A stretch of DNA of 64,000 bases from Corynebacterium sp. (GTDB taxonomy: Bacteria > Actinomycetota > Actinomycetes > Mycobacteriales > Mycobacteriaceae). Position numbers and translations under genes: made by a program. Numbering within the stretch: position 1 is the first letter of the stretch; every line of letters begins with the position of its first letter. The DNA lies in NCBI GenBank assembly GCA_030527885.1, contig JAUMZY010000005.1, forward strand, positions 1-64,000, given 5' to 3'. Below the pieces are notes generated by a model. That model did not search any database. It saw only the letters and a list, made by a program, of their open reading frames with translations, and had not been told where the DNA came from. Positions 1 through 9,400 of this stretch are shown piece after piece.

Positions 1-131
1 CAATCAGAAAAACCCAGAACAAAACTGTCAACTAAGTCCTGAAATCACACACTGTCGCCCTTGCGCTGGTAAAAACGCTGGTAGGGATAGTATTCCTGCT
101 AGCGTTTTGCCTTATTTTAGGTTAGCGATAT

Positions 132-158
132 TTGGTTGTGCCGGTTTTTTGGTATAGT
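132..158 (+). promoter_or_regulatory. candidate promoter of secE
   Basis: TTGGTT (132-137) and TATAGT (153-158) are separated by 15 bases and lie 45 bases upstream of the secE start. The -10 is close to consensus but the spacer is short, so this is a weak call. The rest of 1-131 shows no gene; no tRNA was recognised there. Confidence 0.35.
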
Positions 159-202
159 CGAGACGCTTAATGCTTTAGTTAAAAACGTATTCGAGGAGAG
201 CC

Positions 203-526
203 GTGAGCGAGAATCAGCCAAAACACAAAGCGGGTGCCCGCCCCACAGGCAAGCGTCAGCTAGCTGGGGTGAGTACTACCTCGACTGCTTCCTACCAAAG
301 CAAAAACGTCGTTGTGGATGATGAGGATGAGGCACCACGCCCGAATAAGGTTGTTGCGTTCCTCCCCGAGGTGGTTTCAGAGATGCGGAAGGTTATTTGG
401 CCGACCGCGAAGCAGATGCTGAATTACACCATCATCGTGTTTGCATTCTTGATTTTATTGACGGCTTTGGTGGCCGGGGTGGACTTCCTCGCCGGCATGG
501 GAGTTGAGAAGGTCCTCACTCGATAG
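203..526 (+). CDS. secE: preprotein translocase subunit SecE
   Basis: Small essential subunit of the SecYEG protein-export channel in the cytoplasmic membrane. The 107-residue product has a long hydrophilic N-terminus, as in other actinobacterial SecE. The conserved amphipathic motif MRKVIWPT is at residues 61-68, and a single membrane span covers about residues 73-92. The GTG start is chosen because GAGGAGAG lies 2-9 bases upstream and the length fits the family. It is followed by nusG, the classical secE-nusG order, but a hairpin with a T-run separates the two genes. The sequence shows nothing unusual. Confidence 0.95.
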   Translation: MSENQPKHKAGARPTGKRQLAGVSTTSTASYQSKNVVVDDEDEAPRPNKVVAFLPEVVSEMRKVIWPTAKQMLNYTIIVFAFLILLTALVAGVDFLAGMGVEKVLTR

Positions 527-560
527 GTAGTATCAAAGCGTAGCTTTTAAGATGAAGAGC

Positions 561-601
561 ATCCCGCCGAATTCCCACGTGGAACGGCGGGATAAATTTT
601 T
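561..601 (+). terminator. intrinsic terminator or attenuator between secE and nusG
   Basis: A perfect 9-bp stem (ATCCCGCCG at 561-569 with CGGCGGGAT at 585-593) carries an inner TTCC/GGAA stem and is followed by AAATTTTT. This is a textbook intrinsic terminator inside a gene pair usually treated as one operon. It may act as a partial terminator, leaving nusG partly or wholly on its own promoter. Confidence 0.75.
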
Positions 602-613
602 GCTCCCTGCCTG

Positions 614-635
614 GCGTCGAAAAGCGTCGAAAAGC
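614..635 (-). repeat. two overlapping copies of the 12-bp intergenic repeat GCTTTTCGACGC
   Basis: Read on the + strand as GCGTCGAAAAGC at 614-625 and again at 624-635, sharing two bases. It lies just beyond the secE hairpin. The same 12-mer recurs at 10483, 23082, 32144, 36810, 45551 and 58628, always outside genes. Confidence 0.85.
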
Positions 636-682
636 ACGCGGTAGCATAGACAACTAACCCCAATTTTGTAAGGAGACCCCCA

Positions 683-1498
683 ATGAGTGACGAACCCCAG
701 GATTCCTTCGCTGCGGCTTTTGAAGCTTCCGAGGCCGCCAGCGCAGTAGAAGCCCCGGACGCTGCGGCACCGGTCACCCCAGAAGCGCCGGAAACCCCAG
801 CCGACGCAGCCGAGGCGGATGCCACGGACAGCGCCGAAGAGGGCGACTACCAAGCGCGGCTGCGCAAGTACGTGCGCGAATTAAAGAAGCAACCCGGGCA
901 GTGGTACATCATCCAGTGCTATTCCGGCTATGAAAATAAAGTCAAGGCCAACTTGGACATGCGTGCGCAGACGCTGGAAGTGGAAGACTCCATTTTTGAA
1001 GTGGTGGTGCCAGTGGAGCAGGCCGTAGAGATTCGGGATGGCAAGCGTAAGCTCGTGAAGCGTAAACTTTTGCCGGGCTATGTGTTAGTGCGCATGGAGA
1101 TTAACGACCATGCTTGGTCAGTGGTGCGGGAAACCCCAGGTGTGACGTCGTTTGTTGGCAATGAGGGCAATGCCACCCCGGTGAAGCCGCGGGATGTTGC
1201 CAAGTTCCTCATGCCGCGGGCTGCCGCCACGTCAGCCGCCGACGGTAAGCAGGTTGCGGCCGAAACTCCCGAGGGCGAAAAAGTTGTGGCGATGCCCACG
1301 GATGCCGCCAAGCCGAAGATCACCGTGGATTACGAGGTGGGGGAGAGCGTCACCATTCTCACTGGTGCGTTGGCGTCGGTGTCGGCAACCATTTCTTCCA
1401 TTGATGCCGAGAACGGCAAGTTGCAGGTGTTGGTGTCGATCTTCGGCCGCGAAACACCAGTTGATTTGACGTTCGATCAAGTGGAGAAAGTTAGTTAG
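683..1498 (+). CDS. nusG: transcription termination/antitermination factor NusG
   Basis: General transcription elongation factor that binds RNA polymerase and links it to Rho or to the ribosome. The product has 271 residues. An Ala/Glu-rich acidic extension covers about 1-55 and is typical of actinobacterial NusG. The NGN domain runs about 72-180 ([11 protein letters not shown] near 74). A variable Ala-rich linker follows, then a KOW domain over about 213-271 ending in the family-typical [20 protein letters not shown]. The ATG start has AAGGAG 7 bases upstream. It lies downstream of secE and upstream of the L11-L1 genes, the usual order. Confidence 0.96.
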   Translation: MSDEPQDSFAAAFEASEAASAVEAPDAAAPVTPEAPETPADAAEADATDSAEEGDYQARLRKYVRELKKQPGQWYIIQCYSGYENKVKANLDMRAQTLEVEDSIFEVVVPVEQAVEIRDGKRKLVKRKLLPGYVLVRMEINDHAWSVVRETPGVTSFVGNEGNATPVKPRDVAKFLMPRAAATSAADGKQVAAETPEGEKVVAMPTDAAKPKITVDYEVGESVTILTGALASVSATISSIDAENGKLQVLVSIFGRETPVDLTFDQVEKVS

Positions 1499-1501
1499 GG
1501 T

Positions 1502-1530
1502 TTGGTCCTAGCTGGGGTTTGTTATAGGAT
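1502..1530 (+). promoter_or_regulatory. candidate promoter of rplK-rplA
   Basis: TTGGTC (1502-1507), a 17-base spacer and TAGGAT (1525-1530) lie just after the nusG stop. A long leader of about 140 bases follows before rplK. Confidence 0.4.
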
Positions 1531-1532
1531 GG

Positions 1533-1558
1533 TCGATTGCGTGTGTATGCGCGCAATC
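1533..1558 (+). promoter_or_regulatory. stem-loop in the rplK-rplA leader
   Basis: CGATTGCG pairs with CGCAATCG around a loop of about 10 bases, in the 5' leader of the L11-L1 transcript. No T-run follows, so it is not a terminator. L1 is known to repress its own operon by binding the mRNA leader in other bacteria. Whether this stem is that site is a guess. Confidence 0.35.
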
Positions 1559-1672
1559 GAACATTATTTCCCGGTGGCTTGAGTAGTTGCGCATCAGCAA
1601 CGCTGGGCATCCGGACAGGAGCGAACATTATGGCCACCGTTCGTTCTTGTTATCAAGGAAGAGGTAACAACC

Positions 1673-2104
1673 ATGGCTCCTAAGAAGAAGGTCTCTGGCC
1701 TGATCAAACTTCAAATTGAAGCTGGTGCGGCCAACCCTGCACCACCTGTCGGCCCCGCATTGGGTGCCCAGGGCGTGAACATCATGGAATTCTGCAAGGC
1801 ATACAATGCTGCCACGGAATCCCAGCGCGGCAATGTTGTGCCGGTGGAAATCACCGTGTACGAAGACCGTTCCTTCACCTTCAAGCTGAAGACCCCACCT
1901 GCTGCTAAGCTGCTGCTTAAGGCTGCTGGGTTGCAAAAGGGCTCCGGTGTGCCTCACACCCAAAAAGTAGGCAAGGTCAGCATGGATCAGGTGCGCGAAA
2001 TCGCCCAGACCAAGATGGAAGACCTCAACGCCAACGACATTGATGCTGCCGCTAAGATCATTGCCGGCACCGCCCGCTCCATGGGCATCGAAGTCGAAGG
2101 CTAA
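1673..2104 (+). CDS. rplK: 50S ribosomal protein L11
   Basis: Ribosomal protein of the GTPase-associated centre that binds 23S rRNA together with the L10-L12 stalk. The product has 143 residues, the normal length. The N-terminal domain begins [21 protein letters not shown], with the Pro-rich segment of the thiostrepton-binding region. The C-terminal rRNA-binding domain ends in [12 protein letters not shown]. The ATG start is preceded by AAGGAAGAGG. It forms an operon with rplA 76 bases downstream. Confidence 0.97.
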   Translation: MAPKKKVSGLIKLQIEAGAANPAPPVGPALGAQGVNIMEFCKAYNAATESQRGNVVPVEITVYEDRSFTFKLKTPPAAKLLLKAAGLQKGSGVPHTQKVGKVSMDQVREIAQTKMEDLNANDIDAAAKIIAGTARSMGIEVEG

Positions 2105-2180
2105 AATTCATCATTTTGTGGCAGGGTCAGCTGCGACTCGATGACCACACATCCTCTTATTTCAGTTAAGGATTATTCTC

Positions 2181-2888
2181 ATGAGCAAGAAGTCCAAGGC
2201 TTATAAAGCACTGGCAGAAAAACTTGACAAGGACCGCCTGTACACCCCGTTGAAGGCTGCTGAACTGGTCAAGGAAACCTCCTCGAAGAACTTCGACGCC
2301 TCCGTTGATGTTGCCATCCGGTTGGGTGTTGATCCCCGCAAGGCAGATCAGTTGGTGCGGGGCACCGTGTCCCTGCCCAACGGCACCGGTAAGACCGTGC
2401 GCGTTGTGGTTTTCGCCGCTGGCGAGAAGGCTACTGAAGCGGAAGCTGCGGGCGCCGATGTGGTGGGTTCCGATGACCTGATCACCCGGATCAACGAGGG
2501 TTGGACTGATTTCGATGTTGCCATCGCAACCCCGGATCAGATGGCTAAGGTGGGCCGGGTGGCTCGGGTGCTGGGTCCTCGTGGCCTGATGCCGAACCCC
2601 AAGACCGGTACCGTGACCACCGATGTTTCCAAAGCTATTGCTGAGGTGAAGGGCGGTAAGATTTCCTTCCGCGTGGACAAGGCTGCAAACCTGCACGCCT
2701 TGATTGGTAAGTCGTCTTTCACCGCTGAGCAGTTGGCACAGAACTACGGTGCGCTGATTGAAGAGGTGCTGCGGTTGAAGCCTTCTTCTGCCAAGGGCAT
2801 TTACTTGCGCAAGGTCACCTTGACGTCCACCATGGGCCCAGGTGTTCCGGTTGATCCTTCCATTCAAAAGGATTTCGCGGCTGAGTAG
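2181..2888 (+). CDS. rplA: 50S ribosomal protein L1
   Basis: Primary rRNA-binding protein of the L1 stalk, which helps release deacylated tRNA from the E site and can repress translation of its own operon. The product has 235 residues, full length. The signature region around [15 protein letters not shown] (about residues 54-68) and [17 protein letters not shown] (about 130-146) is intact. The ATG start has AAGGA 8 bases upstream. The gene is followed at once by a strong terminator that closes the rplK-rplA unit. Confidence 0.97.
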   Translation: MSKKSKAYKALAEKLDKDRLYTPLKAAELVKETSSKNFDASVDVAIRLGVDPRKADQLVRGTVSLPNGTGKTVRVVVFAAGEKATEAEAAGADVVGSDDLITRINEGWTDFDVAIATPDQMAKVGRVARVLGPRGLMPNPKTGTVTTDVSKAIAEVKGGKISFRVDKAANLHALIGKSSFTAEQLAQNYGALIEEVLRLKPSSAKGIYLRKVTLTSTMGPGVPVDPSIQKDFAAE

Positions 2889-2910
2889 TCATTGCTGAGC
2901 CGGCATGTGG

Positions 2911-2951
2911 CCGGGGTGCGTTCGCGTTGTGCGGATGCACCCCGGTTTTTT
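2911..2951 (+). terminator. intrinsic terminator of rplK-rplA
   Basis: CCGGGGTGC (2911-2919) pairs perfectly with GCACCCCGG (2937-2945), followed by six T. Confidence 0.9.
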
Positions 2952-2978
2952 GTTTGCTGGTTTTGGTTGTTGGTTTTT

Positions 2979-2990
2979 GCTTGTCGACGC
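2979..2990 (+). repeat. variant copy of the 12-bp intergenic repeat
   Basis: GCTTGTCGACGC differs by one base from GCTTTTCGACGC and lies 28 bases past the rplA terminator. Because it is not exact, it could be chance. Confidence 0.5.
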
Positions 2991-3091
2991 TCGATGTAGC
3001 GCGCGCTACGGCGTTGCGGGTGGGGGGTTACGGTTGCGGGGTGGGGGCGCCCCGCCTGGCGGCTGCATCGCGCCTACTTATAGTATTAACC

Positions 3092-3120
3092 CTGTCAAAT
3101 TAGGGTGCCCTATTTTATAG
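3092..3120 (+). promoter_or_regulatory. candidate promoter overlapped by a DtxR-like operator
   Basis: CTGTCA (3092-3097), a 17-base spacer and TTATAG (3115-3120) form a plausible promoter. The 19 bases at 3100-3118 start TTAGGGTGCCCTA and match the DtxR consensus TTAGGTTAGSCTAACCTAA at 12 of 19 positions; they include the inverted repeat TAGGG-TG-CCCTA. Binding near the -10 would allow iron-dependent repression of the surface protein. The TTTT half is poor, so this is a candidate only. Confidence 0.3.
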
Positions 3121-3460
3121 GAATATGCAATCTGTGGAAATAAGGGATTATTGGTTTAGAAATAATATTTAGATAAGTTTGCAGTGAGTCAATGTTAAGT
3201 TTGAAGCGGTTCTAAATAATAAAGAATTGAGTAATGGCAGGTCTCTACCGATAAAAATTTTAAGGATATAAAATCTGCCACTAGCTGTGGTTTTGGGTGA
3301 TTCTGGCAATTTCCTGGCAGTAGCCTGGTATTTTCATCTTGCAATAATCTAAGCAACCTGGGAAGATTAGCGGTGGACTGATGTTTTTAAGCATCCCCAG
3401 GAATCTCTTAATTATTGAATTTTCCTTAACGAGAATCACGACAGATTACTAGGAGACACA

Positions 3461-6400
3461 GTGATACAAGGACCCCGGAGGAAGGGTGTGCGCATGGCCA
3501 CCACCCTTCTTGCTGCGATAAGTCTTGTGGCTTCATCCATAACTGTGGCATCTGCGCAAGAGTCGGCTGTTACTACTTCGCCTACGACAGAGCAGCCGGC
3601 GCAGTCGCCCGAAGCTAATCAAGCTGGGACTGCTAATAACCCTGCGCAAGAAAACAGCCAACCCAGCACTCCTGCTGCTGCTACTACCTCAGCAGCAGCA
3701 CAGCCGCTGAATAACCAACCAGCCCAACAGCTTCCGTCTGGGCTCTCCATCGCAGGCGACATTGACGCCGACGGTACTGCTGATTTCAGCGCCAATGACG
3801 ACGCTGGCAACGACAGTGGTCCTAGCAATGGCATCGTGCGCGTGAACGACACCGTCACCTACCGGGTCGACTACGCCGCTTCCGCCATCGAAGCTGAAAA
3901 CGTCAAACTAGTCTTCACCCTGCCCAAGGGCATGGAAATGACCGAACTGCCCGGCTTCTGTAATGCCGCCGGCAGCTCCATTGACCCCAAGACCGCCGGT
4001 GAACCCTCCTTGCCGCTCAAGGCTAACGCCATTGATGAGCTCAACGAGCAAACCGTCACCTGTGCGGTCGGCGATAAAAACACCGCTTCCTACACCGTGA
4101 AGTTCGTGGCCAAAGTGCTCAGCGTTGTGCCCCACAACCACGAACTCAAGCTGAAGAAGCTGGAAGTCACCGCCGACAATGCCGCTCCTGCTACCGCAGC
4201 TAACCTGCCGACAGTACGCGCCTCGTCCGCACTGATGTGGGACGTGTCCAAGAACGGCATCAACGACAACCCCAACTCCGGCTACGTGTACGGCCCAGCG
4301 CAGGTTCCCTGCCCCTGGGATAACGGCCGCGTGTGCTTCCAAACCGGTTACCAGGTGCTCATGAGCGCCCCCACCGCCGGTAAGGGCGCCATGCCGGCGA
4401 TCGGTGACATCACCGTTGTGGACGACCTCACCCCAGAATCCATGTACCCCCAGCTGGATGCAGCCCAATTGGCTAAGTTCAAGGCGGACCTGGATAAATA
4501 CGGAACCCGAGTGTCCCTCGCTGATGCCTTTGCGCACCAGATTCCTGGTTCCAAGATCGGCGGCGACGACCGCGGCAATGCCCGCACCGCCACGAACTCC
4601 GTGCGGGATTCCGGCACGGTAGAAGTGAACCAGGCGCAGCCGGGTACCCCAGCGACCTTCACGTTCAAGGCGCCGGATACCACCCTGCGTACGGTGCCCA
4701 CTCAGGCACTGCGGCCTGTGGGGCAAGTTCTGCCGGCTAACCGCGCTTATGCGATTTCCGTTCCATTCGTGACCTACACTCCGGCGGATACCATCCAAGA
4801 ATTTGGTGTGAAGGCACCGAACTCCTGGACGCTGCAAACCCACAACCAGTACAAGAACCTCAAGGTCACTGGTCTTGATGGCACTGTCCAGGGCATGACT
4901 GACCCGGGCCAGGATCCGAAGAATGACTACCGGGACACCACCCCGAAAATTCAAATTGGTGGTGCGTTCTCTAAGAGCTTCACTGGTGTGCCAGGTGCTG
5001 CCCGCAACATGACGCCGCGGGAGTTCGCACCGAACCACACCGCTCGTGGCGAAGGCCCTCCTGGTGGTGCAACCATCAACAGCGGTGGCATCACCGTGGC
5101 CGAAACCCAAAGCGTTATATCGCAAATGCTGCTGGTGGGTTCCACCCCAGCTGAAGGCACCCCGTACAGCGCCGTCATGTGTGACTCGTGGGATAACTCC
5201 CTGCTGAACCTGCAAAAGGGTGACGTGCCGGCCTCCACTCATGCGTCGGCACAGTTCCAAGCTTTACCTTCCGGCGGTAAGCCCGTGTGGGTTTCCGGCT
5301 ATAACAATGCTGACCTAGGTGGTAACCGCTTTGGTTTCGCCACCGACCCGAGCCAAATGGATGCGCCGATCAAGGTGCAGTACGCCGCTGCCGCTGGTGG
5401 CGCCAATGAGAATTCCCAGTGTGGCGACGACAAGGGCCCCTGGTTCGACGATCCCGCGCAGGTTCCGGGCAACGATGCTGCTCAGGCTGCCAAGGGCGTG
5501 TACACCGGTGTTGGCCGCGTGCGCGTGCACACCGTGCTGCCTAAGCCCAAGGCTAACAACAGCGTTCTGGGACAAGGCGTGCGCATGGCTGTGTCCATCA
5601 ACATGAAGGTTGCTGAGTCTGGCCGCGACGCTGGTACCAAGCTGCCTAACTGGGCTTCCGCCAAGATCTTGGCTAACTCCACTGCTTCCCAGGCAGATAA
5701 CCTGGCTTCCCAGGCTTCCACCTGGACCCAGGCTGACTACAAGCCGGAAGATCACGTTGGTGCTGGTGGCGATCGTCTGATTCTGGCGCCGCTGCAGGTG
5801 CGCATTGATAAGCAGGTGCGTAAGGGCACTGATGGGGCGTTCTCTGATACCCCACCATCGGTTTCTGGTGGCGATGCTCAGTCCAACACGCCTGCCGATA
5901 CTGTGCAGTTCCAGATCAAGCCTTCCATTACTTCCGGTGCTTTGACCCCGAACATCTTGAAGGATGTGTGGGTGGAAGACTGCTTGCCTGCGGCAGCGGC
6001 GTTCGTTTCCGCTGATCCGCGGCCGGCGCTGGTGTCCAAGACGGTGCCTGCCGACGCTAAAGACGGCAAGTGTGCTGCTGGTGAGACCTACATTCGGTGG
6101 ATTTTCCCTCGCCATGAGGTGAACACCGAAGCCCCCACCATTTTGCTCACCACCGAAGTTCAGGCAGACGTGAAGGACGGTTCGTACTCTAACCGTGCGT
6201 TCATCTGGGGCCAGGATGACCAATCCCCAGTGAACCTGCGGCAAAACACCGCACCGTTCCAGGTTGCCAACATCGCTGGCGTGAAGCTGCTGAAGAACGC
6301 CCTGACCCCTGTGGTTCAGGTCAACCGCGACGGTTCCCAGAATGTGGAGCTGAACAAGTGGCAGATCAAGCTGACCAACACCTTGAGCGCAACATCGCCG

Positions 6401-9400
6401 CGTCAGCCACAAAACGCCGACATCATTGATATCCTGCCGCGTCAGGATTGGCCGATGGAAGGTACTCCGAAAGAAAAGTCTAAGTTCACTGGTACTTTCA
6501 CCTTCGATTCTGCTGAGCTGACTCCGACCAGCTCGAAGGCCGGCCAGCAAGCTAAACTGCTGTACACCAAGGCTGCTGATCCGAAACAGGATCCAGCTGA
6601 TCCCACCAACGGGGCTAACGGCTCCACCGCGTGGTGTGACAAGCCCGAAGGCGGCACCGTCGTCGTTGGTACTGGCGCTTGCCCCGCGAACAAGTCTGAA
6701 GTGACCGCGCTGCGTATGCAACGCCCAGGCCTGTTTGCTTCCGGTGACGTCATTGAGTTCCAGGTGAACATGCTGGGCCGCAACAACAAGGGCGGCGATG
6801 TGTATGTGAACCGTGCCTTCGCTCGTGCCGATGGCATCACCTTCCCGGTGGGTCCTGTTGACCGTAAAGAAGAGTCCATTGCTTCCGCAATCGGTGACTA
6901 CACCTGGATTGAAGCAAATAAGAATGGTGTGCAGGACAATGGTGAAAAGCCCATCGCTAACGTTGAGGTGCGCTTGACCGGTAAGGATGACCTTGATAAC
7001 GCGGTTGACCTCACCACCCGCACCAACGCCGACGGCAAATACCTGTTCGAGGGCCTGCGTGCGTCGAACGCCCAGGGCTATGTTGTGACCTTCGGCCTGC
7101 CCGCTGGTTACGAGCGCACCAAGGCGCTGCAAGGTGCTGACCGTGCGACCGACTCCAACGCTGATCCGGCCAACGGTGTTTCCCCGGCAGTGGTGCTGGG
7201 CCAGAACACCAAGGATCTCACCGTGGACGCTGGTTACGTGGTGAAGCGGCAGCCGCTGAAGGTGGTGAAGGTCGTGAACGCTAACGGTTCTACCGGTAAC
7301 GAGACCTTCCACCTGAACTACGAATGTACTGCTGACGGCACCAACGAAGATGGTTCCCAGCCGGTGCCGAAGACCGGCAAGGTGGAAGTGAACTCCGCTG
7401 ATCCGGCCCCGAAGACCATTGGTTTCTTCGAGTCTGGCACCAAGTGCAAGATCACCACGGAAGACAAGGCTGATCGTGCTGGCTACACCTTGAAGTTCGA
7501 GGCCGGCCAGGAGCAGACCATCGAAACTGATGGCGCTACCTTGCGCGCCACCAACACCTACACCCGCAACAACGGTGGCTTCACCGTCGCAAAGAAGGTC
7601 GTTGTGGATGGCAAGCCGGAAACTTCCGACGCTACCTACAAGGTTGGCTACACCTGTAAAGCCACCCCGGCTATCACCGGCGAACTCACCTTGAAGGCCG
7701 ACGGCACCCCGGTGAAGGTGGGCAACATCCCGACCGGCACCGAGTGCGAATTGACCGAAATCGGTGGCGAGCGTGATGGCTACGCCAAGACCGCGCAGTT
7801 CGACAAGAAGACCTTCACCGTTGCGAAGAAGGATGAGACTGTTGCTGTCACCCTGACCAACACGTATACCCGCAACCAGGGTGTGTTCAAGGTGACCAAG
7901 AAGGTTGTTGGCGCAGACGGCAAGGAAGCCGGCAAGAAGTTCCATGTGAACTACTCCTGTGTTGATCCGAAGGCTGCCGCTGGTCAGGGCCCGATTACTG
8001 GTGCGCTGGAAGTGGAAGCTGGCAAGGAAGTAACCTCGCCGAAGCTGCCTGAAGGCTCCAGCTGTACCCTCAGCGAGGACCTGCAACATGCAGACAGCAA
8101 GATTCCGAGCTACACCCTGGACAGCGCTGTGTTCGACCCGAACACGCCAGTTGTGATCACCAAGGATCCTGCGGTGGTGACGGTCAACCTGACCAACACC
8201 TACACCCGCGACACTGGCAGCTTCACCGTTGCCAAGAAGGTGGTTGTGGACGGCAAGCCTGAGGTTTCCCCCACCCCCTTCAAGGTGCGCTACACCTGTA
8301 ACGCCACCCCGGCGATCACCGGCGAACTCACCATTACTTCCGACCAGGCTGCACTGGCCCGGGTGGATAACATTCCGACCGGCACCGAATGCCAGCTGGC
8401 TGAGGTCGATGGTGACCGCGATGGCTACACCAAGGCCGCGAAGTTCGACAAGCAAACCTTCACCGTGGATAAGAAGGGCGAGGCCATTGCCGTCACCCTG
8501 ACCAACACCTACACCCGTAACCTGGGCGTATTCAAGGTAACCAAGAAGGTTGTTGGTGCAGACGGCAAGGAAGCCGGCAAGCAATTCCGCGTGAACTACT
8601 CCTGTGTTGACCCCAAGGTCGCCAACGGCCAGGGCCCGATTACTGGGTTCCTCGAAGTGGAAGCTGGCAAGGAAGTAACCTCGCCGAAGCTGCCTGAGGG
8701 CTCCACCTGTACGCTCAACGAAGACCTGCAACTGCCGAACCACCAGATCACCGGGTACACCCTGGACAAGGCTGTGTTTGAACCAAGCACGCCACTGGTT
8801 ATCGGTAAGGAACCAGCTGTGGTTTCCGCTACGCTGACCAACACCTACAGCCGCGACCTGGGCAGCTTCACCGTTGCCAAGAAGGTGGTTGTGGACGGCA
8901 AGACCGAAACCTCGGATGCCGCATTCAAGGTGGGCTACACCTGTAACGCCACCCCGGCGATCGCCGGTGAACTCACCGTCAAGGCTGATGGCACCCCGGT
9001 GAAGGTGGAGAACATTCCGACCGGCACCGAGTGCGAACTGAAGGAACTCGACGGCGATCGCCCTGGTTACACCAAGGTGGCCCAGTTCGATAAGCAGAGG
9101 TTCACCGTGACCACCAAGGGTGAAACCATTGCCGCCACGCTGACCAACACCTACACCCGGGACCTGGGTGGGCTGAACATCAGCAAGAAGGTAACTGGCA
9201 ACGCCGTGGCCTTGGTGCCGAAGACCTTCAAGTTCGACTACCAGTGTGTGGGCGCCGATGCGGCGAAGACCCCCACCAACGGCACCGTTGAGGTGAAGGC
9301 CGGCGAAACCTCCACCATCCCGAACCTGCCAACCGGCAGCTGCACCATCACGGAGCAGAACGCCCAGGTGAATAACACCACCTTGGCTACCAGCTACGAG

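Larger units (their letters stand above)
2954..3460. other. 507-base intergenic region upstream of the surface-protein gene
   Basis: No convincing gene. The first 120 bases are GC-rich and include a degenerate copy of the 12-bp repeat. From about 3080 the DNA is distinctly AT-rich, unlike its surroundings, which suits a promoter region or a transfer boundary. A promoter with a DtxR-like operator is proposed at 3092-3120. Confidence 0.6.
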
